Origin: Amblyomma americanum
Taxonomy: Eukaryota > Arthropoda > Arachnida > Ixodida > Ixodidae
Direction of reading: 5' to 3'
Length of the DNA stretch: 64,000 bases
Assembly (NCBI RefSeq): GCF_052857255.1
Contig: NC_135507.1
Span: forward strand, 78,970,850-79,034,849
Both the position numbers and the translations under genes were made by a program. Numbering within the stretch: the first letter of the stretch is position 1; every line of letters starts with the position of its first letter. The notes below the pieces were generated by a model. That model was given only the letters and a program-made list of their open reading frames with translations. It searched no databases and was not told the origin of the DNA. Positions 1 to 8,805 of this stretch are shown in pieces.

Positions 1-145
1 GTTGGACACCTGAACCGCGCCGTAAGGGAAGGGATAAAGGAGGGAGTGAAAGAAGAGAGGAACAAATAGGTCCGTAGTGGAGGGCTCCGGAATAATTTCG
101 ACCACCTGGGGATCTTTAACGTGCACTGACATCGCACAGCACACG
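1..145 (-). mobile_element. Ruka-type tRNA-derived SINE, partial
   Basis: This is the reverse complement of the SINE body that recurs through the window. It shows the GAACCGCGCCGTAAGGGAAG block, the GGAGGGCTCCGGAATAATTT block and the TTTAACGTGCACTGACATCG block in order. The left end is cut by the window edge. The tRNA-like head is missing: the match stops at about 145, inside the CACAGCACACG block, before the B box. The family is non-coding, RNA polymerase III type, and moved by LINE enzymes. Confidence 0.85.
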
Positions 146-171
146 TGAAACCCCCATAAACCAAATCAACC

Positions 172-336
172 AACCGAAAGAGGAAAGGAAGAAAGAGGTG
201 TCGTAGTGGAGGGCTCCGGAATGGTTTCGACCATCGGGGGGGGGGGGGGTCTTTAACGTCCACTGACATCGCGCAGCCCACTGGAGCCTCTGCGGTTCGG
301 GTCTATCAAAACGCTGCCTCAGCCGACTGGATTGAC
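172..336 (-). mobile_element. Ruka-type SINE, second partial copy
   Basis: The same body blocks restart here (AAGAAAGAGG, GGAGGGCTCCGGAATGG, CTTTAACGTCCACTGACATCG) and run into a decayed head (ATCAAAACGCTGCCTCAGCC). A run of about 12 G at 237-249 is a local expansion. About 30 unrelated bases separate it from the copy on its left, so this is either two truncated insertions or one copy with an internal insertion. No intact A or B box remains. Confidence 0.75.
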
Positions 337-940
337 CGCGTGTACTCTGGCGTAGCTGTCGAGTGCCCTTATCGCTAAAGGGCCGAAGCTTCGTTTACTT
401 GGCGGACAGCAAAATTCGTCACCGTCGCCTCATCTTCATATTGTAAAAAAAATCTTAGGACGCTTAAGCTTCGCCTTTAAGAGTGGAACGCGACAGCGTG
501 TTGCAGAACTGCCAGGGAGTCCACGGAACGCCATTGCCCGTTCGGCGCGACACCTTGCCCGTTGGACAAATCGCTCTGCTACGTACCGTGAAACGGATGC
601 GCGGAGCGGCAAACCACTTAGAAGCGCTGCCAGGCGCATTGCCGAAGCGGGCGAGTCTCAAGTTGAAGTCTTATTTCATCGGCACATTGTTCTCCCCAAA
701 CCCGATGCTACGAACGCCACCACAGGTTCCACGCCGAATTATAGCTTCCGCGCCGAATTAACGGGCAGCAAGCCGCAAGCATCGTGGTGAACGCGCTTTG
801 GATGAGCGCTGCGTTGTTCGCCGCTCACCGCGTGATTCCTGCGTGCCCGCACGGCCCCAGTGCGCCCAAACAAGAGATATGTCAGACGGATCACTTCCCT
901 TCCCTAAAAATCGATTTTCATTTCATTTTCCTTTCCTTAC
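337..940. other. No gene recognised
   Basis: Moderately GC-rich sequence with only short open frames (up to 92 codons) on both strands. None shows a recognisable domain, and I see no repeat match to the rest of the window. Confidence 0.5.
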
Positions 941-1207
941 GGCGAGTTCGAACCCGACAGCTGCGGCTGCGTTTTTGTGGAGGCAAACCGCTAAGGCGCT
1001 AGTATGCTGTGTGATGTCAGTGCTAATTACAGATCCCCATGTGGTCGAAATTATTCCGGAGCCCTCCACAACGGCACCTCTTTCTTCCTTTATTCTTTCA
1101 CTCCCTCCTTTATCCCTTCCCTTACGGCGCGGTTCAGGTGTCCAACGATATATGAGACAGATACCGCGCCATTTCCTTTCCCAAAAACCAATAATTATTA
1201 TTAATAG
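941..1207 (+). mobile_element. Ruka-type SINE, 5'-truncated
   Basis: Sense-strand copy. It begins at a B-box-like GAGTTCGAACCCGAC, continues through the TGTGTGATGTCAGTGC, GGTCGAAATTATTCCGGAGC and TTACGGCGCGGTTCAGGTGT blocks, and ends in CCAATAATTATTATTAAT, the short ATT tail typical of this family. The A-box half of the head is missing. The open frames here on either strand are SINE sequence, not genes. Confidence 0.85.
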
Positions 1208-2257
1208 CCTGGCAATTCGCGATTCGCAGATCACACCTGCCTTGACAAGTACCTTAGCAAACTAATAGCAAAGCAAAATCGAGTACCCAGACAGGCAAAG
1301 TATAAAGATGGCCCTTCAAAATATTTCAAATATGTATAAAGTTTTAAGAGCGTCAGCGCTTATTCATGACGTTTCTCGATTTCGTGGGGTCTGCTACCAC
1401 CTCCCTTCGGCGTGAAACCGACGAATTGAAGATCGCGACTACCCACAGTAAATCGATCTATTAGTCAAGTTGCTGATTGATTGCTGACGTCATTAGTATA
1501 TCGAATTGGTGAATGGTTGGTGAAGTCACTGATTTTTGTGACGTCAAATTTAACTAGTCACGTGACGATGGTTACTCGCTTATACTAAGTAGTTAATAAG
1601 GCCATCCTAAAACAAATTAGATATTTGGAATCGTCTAGATGAGTAGAACACGTTAGACACCAAAATTAGCTAATGATGTCAAGATTTATTTATAGTTAGG
1701 CTTAAATTCATTGCTTATAATTATTTGACCGATGACGTCCTAATCTCACTAATGGCATTTCGTAACGGGCTCGATGAGTACTACATGTGAGACACCAGTA
1801 TCGCCTTATTAGTTTAATATTTACTTATGGTCAGGTTTAAAATGGCGGCCGTGACTTCAGCACTCGGCAGATCACAATTGCGTACCTCAGGGCGGATTGT
1901 GGTTAAAGGGGCACTTTTCATCACATAATTTGGTAATGCGCCGATTCCCCGGGCGCCGGCGTAAACATCAACAGTATAGAAGTAAGACAAGTTTCATTGC
2001 GGAGCGGGGACCCCGCCATCTTGCAGCAGCAAGCCACCCGACTAGCGGCTGAGGCCACAAAGAAGCAATGAATCTTAACTTGTCCTTAGTCCTCGGAGGA
2101 TTCTTTCCCGCGACCCAGGCCTGCATGCCGGGACCGCGGATTTAGGGGCTCCTTCTCGGAGGAAAATGAAGTTTTCATTGATTAATAATTAATGAATTAA
2201 TTAGTTCACTCATTCGGGGTACCTACCGCCTTGCGGTAAGCAACAATGGCCATCCAA
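1208..2257. other. No gene recognised
   Basis: About 1 kb of AT-leaning DNA with no open frame worth keeping and no domain. Several TGACGTCA-like strings (for example near 1487 and 1540) are scattered here but show no array. I see nothing else. Confidence 0.5.
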
Positions 2258-2577
2258 ATAATAATAATAATAATTTGTTATTTTTTGGAACGGAAATGGC
2301 GCAGTATCTTTCTCATATATCGTTGGACACCTGAACCGCGCCTTAAGGGAAGGCATAAAGGAGGGAAAGAAAGAAGAAAGGAAGAAAGAGGCGCCGTAGT
2401 GGATTGCTCCGGAATAATTTCGACCACCTGGAGTTCTTTAACGTGCGCTGACATCGCACAGCACACGGGCGCCCTAGCGTTTTGCCGCCATAAAAACGCA
2501 GCCGCCGCGGTCGGCTTTGAACCCGGGAACTCCGGATCAGTAGCTGAGCGGTCTAACCACTGAGCCACCGCGGCGGT
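2258..2577 (-). mobile_element. Ruka-type SINE, full length
   Basis: Complete copy of about 320 bp on the minus strand. Read 5' to 3' it starts ACCGCCGCGGTGGCTCAGTGG (A-box-like TGGCTCAGTGG), has a slightly changed B box near 2520, carries all body blocks and ends in an ATT-repeat tail (AATAATAATAATAAT on the plus strand at 2258). It can serve as a reference copy for the family, together with the one at 16788-17108. Confidence 0.92.
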
Positions 2578-2807
2578 TGCCCTCCAAAGAGTCGAAAAAT
2601 CTTTTTCGGCCCAAATTCGTCACAAAATATCCGACCTGAAGGCGGAAGGCGCCCGCTCGCCGTAAGGAACAGCACCCTAATCTCGTGGCAATACATCGAA
2701 TGGACAATAGATCGCGCTACCAAGCAGCTGACGCTCGTTACTGCAACGTCTTCCAGACGGTGGCGGCATATTTTTTCACTCGTCTCGGAAAGGCACAGTA
2801 CCTTACA

Positions 2808-2983
2808 TTCGTATGCTAAACATGAATGCATTTACTAAGGGCACATAGCCGCTCATTATTACCACGCGATGGAAATAACCAGGAAAATTAAAATTTTCGT
2901 ATGCGAAACATGAATGCATTTACTAAGGGCAGATAGCCGCTCATTATTACAACGCGATGGAAGTAACCAGGAAAATTAAAATT
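2808..2983. repeat. Tandem duplication, two 88-bp units
   Basis: The stretch starting TTCGTATGCTAAACATGAAT at 2808 is repeated starting at 2896 with only a few differences. Both units contain CATTTACTAAGGGCA and CCAGGAAAATTAAAATT. The second unit abuts the RTE fragment on its right. No coding sense was found. Confidence 0.85.
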
Positions 2984-2987
2984 CTTA

Positions 2988-3475
2988 TTTTGTTTGGTGT
3001 ATTTAGCAGCAACTGTCATGAATAGCTCATTTCCAGTATCCTTCATAACGAAAGCATTAAACATTGTCATCCTGCCTACGCTTACATATGAAGCGGAGAC
3101 ATTGCCTATGCTTTCGGAAAGCCTTGTACTTAGGTTGCGGGCAGCACAGCGGACTATAGAAATCAACATGATAGATGCCGAGTTAGGACACAGGAAGAGA
3201 GGAGAATTGGCCAGAGAACACACTCGGCTACATATTAGCGTACTTGAAATCAAGAACAAACGGCCATTGCTAACACATGTGATGTGAAGGTATATAACCG
3301 ATAGACATAAGTGGTAGGATCGTAGGAGGAAGCAAGCGAAACAGACGGCAGAAAAATGAGATGGACAGATCCGATTAAGTAGTTCCGTATATAAGGTGGC
3401 CAAAGCTGTCAAAGGACACGGATAGTTTCAGGGATATGGCAGAAGCCGTTGTCCTTAACTGAAATTAGTCAGGCT
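2988..3475 (+). pseudogene. RTE-clade LINE, C-terminal ORF2 remnant
   Basis: The plus-strand translation carries the tail of an RTE-type ORF2. ILPTLTYEAETLPMLSESL matches the LPVLTYGAETW block of the better copy at 17200. RLRAAQRTIEINMID and HRKRGELAREHTRLH match its LRTTQRAW and DRKRAEWVREHTRVN blocks. A frameshifted end (MRWTDPIK-like, then RDMAEAVVLN-like) runs to about 3470. Stops and shifts make it dead. The reverse transcriptase core is absent, so it is a 5'-truncated insertion. Confidence 0.75.
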
Positions 3476-3479
3476 GACT

Positions 3480-4284
3480 TACAAGCGGGTGTTGATTAGA
3501 GAGAAAATATTGCGCACGCGGCTTCATAGGGGACTCAAAGAGAAGCTTGTGCCACTCAGGAAAACTTGAAAGGTTAGAATGCCTGTTGGAAAGTATTCGG
3601 TGCCAAACACGCAGTAATTGCGACTTTTTAAAAAGGCAACCACTATAAAATGACGTCGGCTACGCTTCCATGATGTTCTAAAAAAATCCGTCTCTGGAGA
3701 ACGATGAGTAGTCATCTGAATACTTGAACTGCGAAGCAAGAAAACTGTCTTGGAATATCTTACCGATTGGTTATACACAACCATGAATTAAACCAAAGGG
3801 GCATTAGCGTAAACCTCCGATAACTTTACGGAACAACGTTCATTGTTGCCATGCAACGAAAAAATTACGAATTATAAATCGCCATGTTTCGCCAATATCG
3901 AATATACAAGTTGTCCCACATAACTTGAGCCAAGGTTTTAAAAATGAAAGCAATTTCGGACGTGAATGAAATTGAGAGCGTAATATTGGCACTACCCTAG
4001 ATTTACTCAGTCTATTTTTATTTTTCCCATAACTAAATCATTAGCTTTGTTTAAGTCATCAACTTTCTAAGTACTCGCTGCAGATCATAAGTGTGATACG
4101 CAAAGTTGTAGAGCACCTTCATAAACCTCTCAAAAATTGTTTCCTACACGATATGTCTCATGTGGTCCTTTTTCTGCGTTCCAAATAAAGGCCGCGAAAT
4201 ATGAAAAATACTACGTGACAGGGCGCATGCGCTGTAATCCGAATTGTTCAGAAATGTGCACAATTCAGACTTTTGGAGAGAGCA
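3480..4284. other. No gene recognised
   Basis: AT-rich DNA; the open frames are short and have no domain. Nothing repeats elsewhere in the window. Confidence 0.5.
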
Positions 4285-5258
4285 TTAGAGGCCGCAGCGG
4301 CAAGCATAACGGTCCGCTATGGTCGCCGCCTCCTCCAGGTTGCCCTCAATATCTCCGAGGGAACCCTGCGCGGCCCACAGTGTATTGTCATCGGCATACA
4401 GAGCATGCTGCACACAGGCGACAGCGCCCAGCTGGGCCGGTAGGTGCAGCATAGCCAGATAGAATAACAGGTAAGAGAGCACCGCGCCCAGTGGTGTACC
4501 CCTGGCTCCTAAATGAAAAGGACCATGTTCGTTATCCTAGATACGAATGTAATATTGTCTGTGGGTCGAAAATTGCCGCATGTATTGAACTTTTATTTGG
4601 GGGGGGGGGGGGGGGGAAGGAAATGGCACATATCGGCGGACACCTGAACAGCGCCGTCAGGGAAGGGATAAAGGAAGGAGTGAAAGAAGGGAAGAAAGAG
4701 GCGCCGTAGTGGAGGGCTCCGGACTAATTTCGACCACCTGTGGGTCTTTAACGTGCACTGACATCGCAAGCCCACGGTCGCCTGTGTTTCGCCTCCATCG
4801 AAACGCTTCCGCCGCTGTCGGGTTCGAACCCGGGGAACTCCGGATCAGTAGCCGAGCGGCCTAACCACTGAGCCATGGCGCCGCATTTCGTTTGAAAGAA
4901 GTGGGTGAGAATAATCTTGTGGGTAACGTTGTCGAATGCTTCCTTCAAATCCAAGGCGAGTACGACCTTGTCATTGTGGGGGCATTCGACGGAGTCGAGG
5001 AAAGCCCGACTGAGTTGTAGCAGGACATCCTGTGCAGATCTGTGTGGAGAAACCCGAACATGGTGTCTGCAAAAAGGTGTTGGGATTGCTGAATTCAGAC
5101 AACCTGTCAGATATCATCGTCTTCATGAGTTTTCCCACAAAGGAAGTCATAGAGATGGGACAGAGGTTGTCCGTGTTGATGGCCTTGCCAGCTTTAAGAA
5201 TGAAGGTGACGAGGAAGGTCGTCCAGTCGATGGAGAGTGGCACTTCCGTAAGCCGCAC
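4285..5258 (-). pseudogene. R1/I-type LINE reverse transcriptase fragment, split by a SINE
   Basis: Read on the minus strand, the pieces of a non-LTR reverse transcriptase appear in the right order. LKAGKAINTDNLCPISMTS corresponds to the usual KPGKP..LRPISLTS block, then VGKLMKTMISDRL, then DLKEAFDNVTHKIIL (catalytic Asp block), then GPFHLGARGTP, then VLSYLLFYLAM and ALYADDNTLW (YADD). Stops and shifts interrupt the frame and the finger-region block is incomplete. A SINE at about 4600-4886 splits the coding sequence directly after the DLKEAFDN segment; the same coding sequence resumes on the other side. The assignment to R1/I is by sequence flavour only. Confidence 0.75.
4599..4886 (-). mobile_element. 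Ruka-type SINE nested in LINE fragment
   Basis: Minus-strand copy with all body blocks, a B box (GGGTTCGAACCCG on the plus strand near 4820) and a slightly degraded A box (TGGCTCAGTGG, near 4865-4875). Its tail side carries an 18-base G run (4599-4616) where other copies have CCAAAAACC-ATT. GCCGCAT occurs at 4574-4580 and again at 4880-4886 and is a candidate target-site duplication, since the interrupted LINE frame continues across it. Confidence 0.88.
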
Positions 5259-5514
5259 TCAGTTATCCAAAAGGATAGGTATGGGTGCGCTGCCTATCCA
5301 GCGTGCGGAACGCAATAAAAGTAGGCTTCTGCAGTTGGACACCAATGCCACGTGTATGAAAGCGAGATTGAGGTCTCCACTGAGCCAGGGAGCCATTCCC
5401 CTCCAACAATGAAGCGACCAGAAAGAGCCAGTTGTGCGCATTTCTTTTGGTGAAAATGAACGGCCTCTACAATGTTGTCAACGACAATGAACGCCGGCGG
5501 CTCACTTGTTTTGT

Positions 5515-5645
5515 TTGGTTTTTGAGGAAAGGAAATGGCGCAGTAACTGTCCCGCATATCTCGGTGGTGAATCGAAACGCGCCGTAAAGGAAGGGATAGG
5601 AGGGAGGGAAAAAATAAAGGAAGAAAGTGGACTGAAAACTCGATT
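5515..5645 (-). mobile_element. Ruka-type SINE, 3' fragment
   Basis: Only the tail half is present: GGTTTTTGAGGAAAGGAAAT, GGCGCAGTAACTGTC and CGCGCCGTAAAGGAAGGGAT, ending near AAGGAAGAAAGTGG. The tRNA head and CTTTAACGTGCACTG block are missing. The 5'-truncated form is expected from incomplete reverse transcription. Confidence 0.75.
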
Positions 5646-6194
5646 TTGAGGAAATGCGCTGCGTGGCACAGCGGGGTAACACTTGTGGCTAGGTGCAACT
5701 GGTAGCGTATGCGCGGTACACAAGTGACGCTAAGCTGAAATGCTCCGCTGGCTAGCCTAGTGTAGCTTTCGCTACAAAAGTTTACACACGTGCAATTGAA
5801 ACAGCAACGTGATACATGAACATTCACACTGGGACAGCGGATAAGCATAAAAATTGAGGCGGCCACTTTGCTGACCTAAAGTGCGGTTAGGCAAAAGCTT
5901 TAGCGCGTTGTTGCTGCTTCTGTCACTGATGTGTGGTTAAGATGTTAAGTACACCATTTTTTGTGAATCTTAAATGCTGGAGATACTGGAGGGCTTTTGG
6001 GAGGCATCCTTCTGATTAGACGCCTTTCCGCACTCTCCAGCGTCCTGTAGGCAAGGAGAACTACATATGCGTTAGCAGGAGATATTATACTGGAGCCGCC
6101 TCCACGCGACAGCTCGTCTATTAATTAGGCCAACATCTAGCGGGGGTACCAGTCTACGTCCCAATTTATAATGGTCGATGATCTCCCCTCATTT
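5646..6194. other. No gene recognised
   Basis: A long minus-strand open frame (190 codons) reads through the SINE fragment into this stretch but shows no domain. A TGGCACAGCGG string at about 5672 resembles an A box, but no B box follows at the right distance, so I do not call a second SINE family. Confidence 0.45.
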
Positions 6195-6530
6195 TTACTG
6201 GCACTCGTCGTATGCCCATTGTGGGGTGGACCCCACGGCTACCCGGAAGTTAGCTAGCGATACCTCGTGAACCGCCTCGTTAGCAGGGACGGCAGCGTGC
6301 GCAGGTGTCCTAATTAACTTAATTTTCCAATTCAGCGTTCTTTGTGTGAGGATTTTGGCTGCTACAAGTAACATCCCCCCCTTTCCAAAATTTTGGACGG
6401 TGGTTCTGCTGACGCTAATTTCAACCTTGGCTTCCGTTCCTACACAAGCGAGCGCTATCGCAACTTCCTCCCCAGTCTCTGTTGCGGCCTCGGATGATGG
6501 GGGTGTTTCACGTGGTATCATAGATTGGAG
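6195..6530 (-). pseudogene. LINE RNase H region, inverted half of a twin-primed copy
   Basis: The minus strand encodes EEVAIALACVGTEAK, then TTVQNFGKGGMLLVAAKIL and LIRTPAHAAVPANEAVHEV, then STPQWAYDEC. This is the RNase H domain at the C-terminal side of I/R1-type LINE ORF2 (the HAAVPGNEAAHE-like block is its usual last motif). It is joined head-on to the plus-strand C-terminus at 6531. That order (inverted upstream segment, direct 3' segment) is the signature of twin priming during target-primed reverse transcription. No ORF start or stop here is biological. Confidence 0.75.
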
Positions 6531-6872
6531 ATAACGATCACTGCAGACACTGTGGAGCGAAAGGGACCCTCGACCACATAAATTGAGCGTGCCCACAATC
6601 CGCAGGGGTGGGACAAAACACAGTAAGCAGAGAAGCCTTGGAGATCTTGCTGCAAAGGGTGGATCGTACTATCCAGCAATGCACCATCCTTCTGGCGGGA
6701 GAGGGCACAACAATCCTATGGCTGCCTGCCAGCCTCCAATCCACGGGGGCACTACTCCCCATTTTCCCACGCCTGGGTGCAAGGGGCGGGGAGCGAGACG
6801 CCTTTTTTTTGATGGAAATAAAAGTTGTTTCAATCAATCGACCAACAATCAATCAATCAATCAATCAATCTT
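6531..6872 (+). pseudogene. LINE ORF2 C-terminus, 3'UTR and AATC-repeat tail
   Basis: The plus strand encodes DHCRHCGAKGTLDHI, the Cys/His C-terminal block of I/R1-type LINEs, with one stop before ACPQSAGVGQNTVS. A region ending in LLAGEGTTILWLPA follows. The 3' end has AATAAAAG at about 6817 and then a CAATC repeat tail to 6872. With the inverted RNase H part on its left it forms one insertion. A complete copy would have its RNase H in the same orientation. Confidence 0.75.
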
Positions 6873-7004
6873 CCTTGCCTGCGAAAAGATCAAAACAGAA
6901 TATGTAGCGAACAATGACGGCCGCTGCACCTTTTCGTTACTGGCGCACGTCCCTTGACTCCTTTCGCGGGCAGTCGCTCGCCGATTTAAGTGTTCCCGTC
7001 GCAA

Positions 7005-7496
7005 TCAACTGCAGCAATGGTGCCGCGCGTCCCCGCGGCTGCTTCCAGGCTGCTGCTCATGCGGGCCCCCGGAAGGCACAGCAGACGCCGTAACGTGCCA
7101 GTCATGCCGGGCTGCCGATCTCGAGCCACACGAACGAGACGGCGACGGCGCCGACTCACCGGCGCTGCAATGCCCGTTCGTTGGCCCACTGGTTGCCTTG
7201 GGTTCGTTCGGAGCGTCGTTGGAGTTGGACGCACTCGATGTACGATCCGGAGCCGGCGCTCGCATCACCGGTCCTGCCTGGCGACTTGACGACTCGCTGG
7301 CAGCACCGAACTCGAACTGGGAAATTCTCGGCGAGCTTTTCGTGCGCATCGGGTATTCTGACAGCTGTTTGCGGGATCGAAACTTTTGCCCCTGCGGGCT
7401 GAAGATGTACACGTCGTACCTTCCAACTGTTCGGCCACTGCTACGTTGGTGAACTTTTCGACTCCACCTTTCGGGAATGGGTGGCTCATCGGACAT
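7005..7496 (-). CDS. Methyl-CpG-binding domain (MBD) protein, 163 aa, single exon
   Basis: The frame opens MSDEPPIPERWSRKV, then has GRTVGRYDVYIFSPQGQKF and RSRKQLSEY. This is a clear MBD fold: the W after the proline-rich start, the VGRYDVYIFSPQG hairpin, and the FRSRKQL helix start. The domain fills residues about 5-60 and has the Asp of YDVY and the Arg of FRSR that contact methyl-CpG in MeCP2/MBD4-type proteins. The rest is Ser/Pro/Arg-rich and low complexity. The flavour is nearest MBD4/MeCP2. The ATG sits in GAAATAATGT. I see no intron within it and no downstream poly(A) tract. It could be a real exon, a single-exon gene, a retrocopy or a transposon-captured domain. It lies between LINE fragments and is more GC-rich than they are. 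Confidence 0.7.
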   Translation of the reverse strand: MSDEPPIPERWSRKVHQRSSGRTVGRYDVYIFSPQGQKFRSRKQLSEYPMRTKSSPRISQFEFGAASESSSRQAGPVMRAPAPDRTSSASNSNDAPNEPKATSGPTNGHCSAGESAPSPSRSCGSRSAARHDWHVTASAVPSGGPHEQQPGSSRGDARHHCCS

Positions 7497-7599
7497 TATT
7501 TCGGCTGGCTACGACGCAGGGGATGGAATGAAACGGGGGATATAGTTCACGGCTGACGCCACAAAACAAAGGGCAGCGTAGAACACGGCAAGACCAACC

Positions 7600-8420
7600 T
7601 TCTTCTTCACCTTCAAGTGCCTATGCCGCTGAGCTTGTTGCGTTTGCTATTAATAACCCTCCTTCTATGCCCGTTCATTTCTACAGTGATTTTATATCTC
7701 TGCTTTCAGCCCTGTCTTCAGTTACTTCATTTAACCCGACAATTATTTCCATCAAGAAAGATCTCTATCGTTTGTCTTCTCTTGCCTCATTTCTTTTATT
7801 TCATATCCGGGACCAGTCCGGAATATTCGGAAATGAGTTAGCCGACCAGGCTGCTTGTAGTGCTGGACAATATAGCCATTTACACACTTATACCCTTTCA
7901 CGCCGTTCCGTGCATTCCCGCTTACACCATTCTTCACTTCTTTTATGGCGAACTTATTGGCAAGAAAGTAATGGCGGCACAAAATAACTTAACTGGATCC
8001 CCGATACGCTCAATATTCCTTCCATCCGTCTACCTCGGAGTCCTCTTATTACTTTACTCACTGGGCATGGACGATTCCCTTTTTGCTTTAACAAAATTGG
8101 CTTATCTCCTTCTTCAATTTGCTCATGCGGTGTTTTGTGCGAGGATGTCAGTCATTACTTCCGGAACTGCTCCCTTACTGCTCCTTTAGTTTCCCGTTTA
8201 AAGTATCTCTACTCATCTGACACTACACTGTCTACTTACCCCTCTCTTTTGAATAACCTTGCTGCTTGTTCTGTTTTGATTCAAATGGTTCATCTCATCA
8301 GCAGAAAAATTCCTACACATTCCCGATGAGCACCTTCGTCACTATCATTTTTCCCGCATAAGCTCTGTACAGAGAAGTGCTCTGTGTTCCTTTGATGGAC
8401 AAGGATGCATCTTTCTGTGG
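7600..8420 (+). pseudogene. I/R1-type LINE, RNase H and C-terminus
   Basis: Plus-strand pieces in order: SAYAAELVAFAINN and MPVHFYSDFISLLSALSS (RNase H with its Glu and Asp), LLFHIRDQSGIFGNELADQA (the last RNase H block, normally HxGxxGNExAD), and a C-terminal segment with ICSCGVLCEDVSHYF (Cys/His motif). Frameshifts near 7990 and 8130 break it into several frames. The reverse transcriptase is missing, so it is a 5'-truncated insertion. It faces a second LINE fragment of the same broad type on the minus strand at 8806-10920. Confidence 0.75.
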
Positions 8421-8435
8421 TCTGACACTGTGTTT

Positions 8436-8655
8436 GAACCAACTGTGCTTGTGACTTTATTTGTGGTGACATTTTTTGTGACTTATTCTGTGGTTCTGAT
8501 TGTCTGTGGCGTCTGGACCAACTGTGCTTGTGACTATCTGTGCTGGCATTATCTGCGACTTTATCTGTGCTCCTGTGGTGTCTGGACCAACTGTACCTGT
8601 GACTTCATCTGTGCTGACATTCTCTGTGACATTATCTGTGCTTCTGTCTGTTCTG
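8436..8655 (+). repeat. Three-unit tandem repeat in LINE 3' region
   Basis: Three imperfect units start at 8436 (GAACCAACTGTGCTTGTGAC), 8515 (GGACCAACTGTGCTTGTGAC) and 8584 (GGACCAACTGTACCTGTGAC). They are 79, 69 and about 70 bp long. All are TG/TCTG-rich and create a spurious hydrophobic open frame (102 codons) that I do not call. They follow the LINE coding end directly and so probably belong to its 3'UTR. Confidence 0.75.
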
Positions 8656-8805
8656 TGCCTTTGGGGTTTTATATTTTGTTTGTTTGTTCTTTCTATTTTC
8701 CTGCTTTTCTCTTTAAATTAGGTTTTTTTAGCGTTTAGCTCTTTTTCTTTTTAATGGCTTTAACCTCGGTAAAGCGTTGCTGGTCCGGGATCCCTCTCTC
8801 TTTCA

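Noticed and set aside
1480..1560. TGACGTCA-like sites as a CRE promoter cluster
   Set aside because: No gene starts nearby and the spacing is irregular.
2278..2568. Overlapping open frames on both strands at 2246-2568
   Set aside because: Both are translations of the full-length SINE.
5660..5720. Second type of tRNA-derived SINE from TGGCACAGCGG
   Set aside because: No B box at the expected distance and no second copy in the window.
5294..5866. 190-codon minus-strand frame
   Set aside because: It reads through a SINE fragment and has no domain; probably chance.
8430..8738. Hydrophobic 102-codon frame that looks like a multi-pass membrane protein
   Set aside because: It is produced by TG/TCTG-rich tandem units in a LINE 3' region; no homologous protein features.
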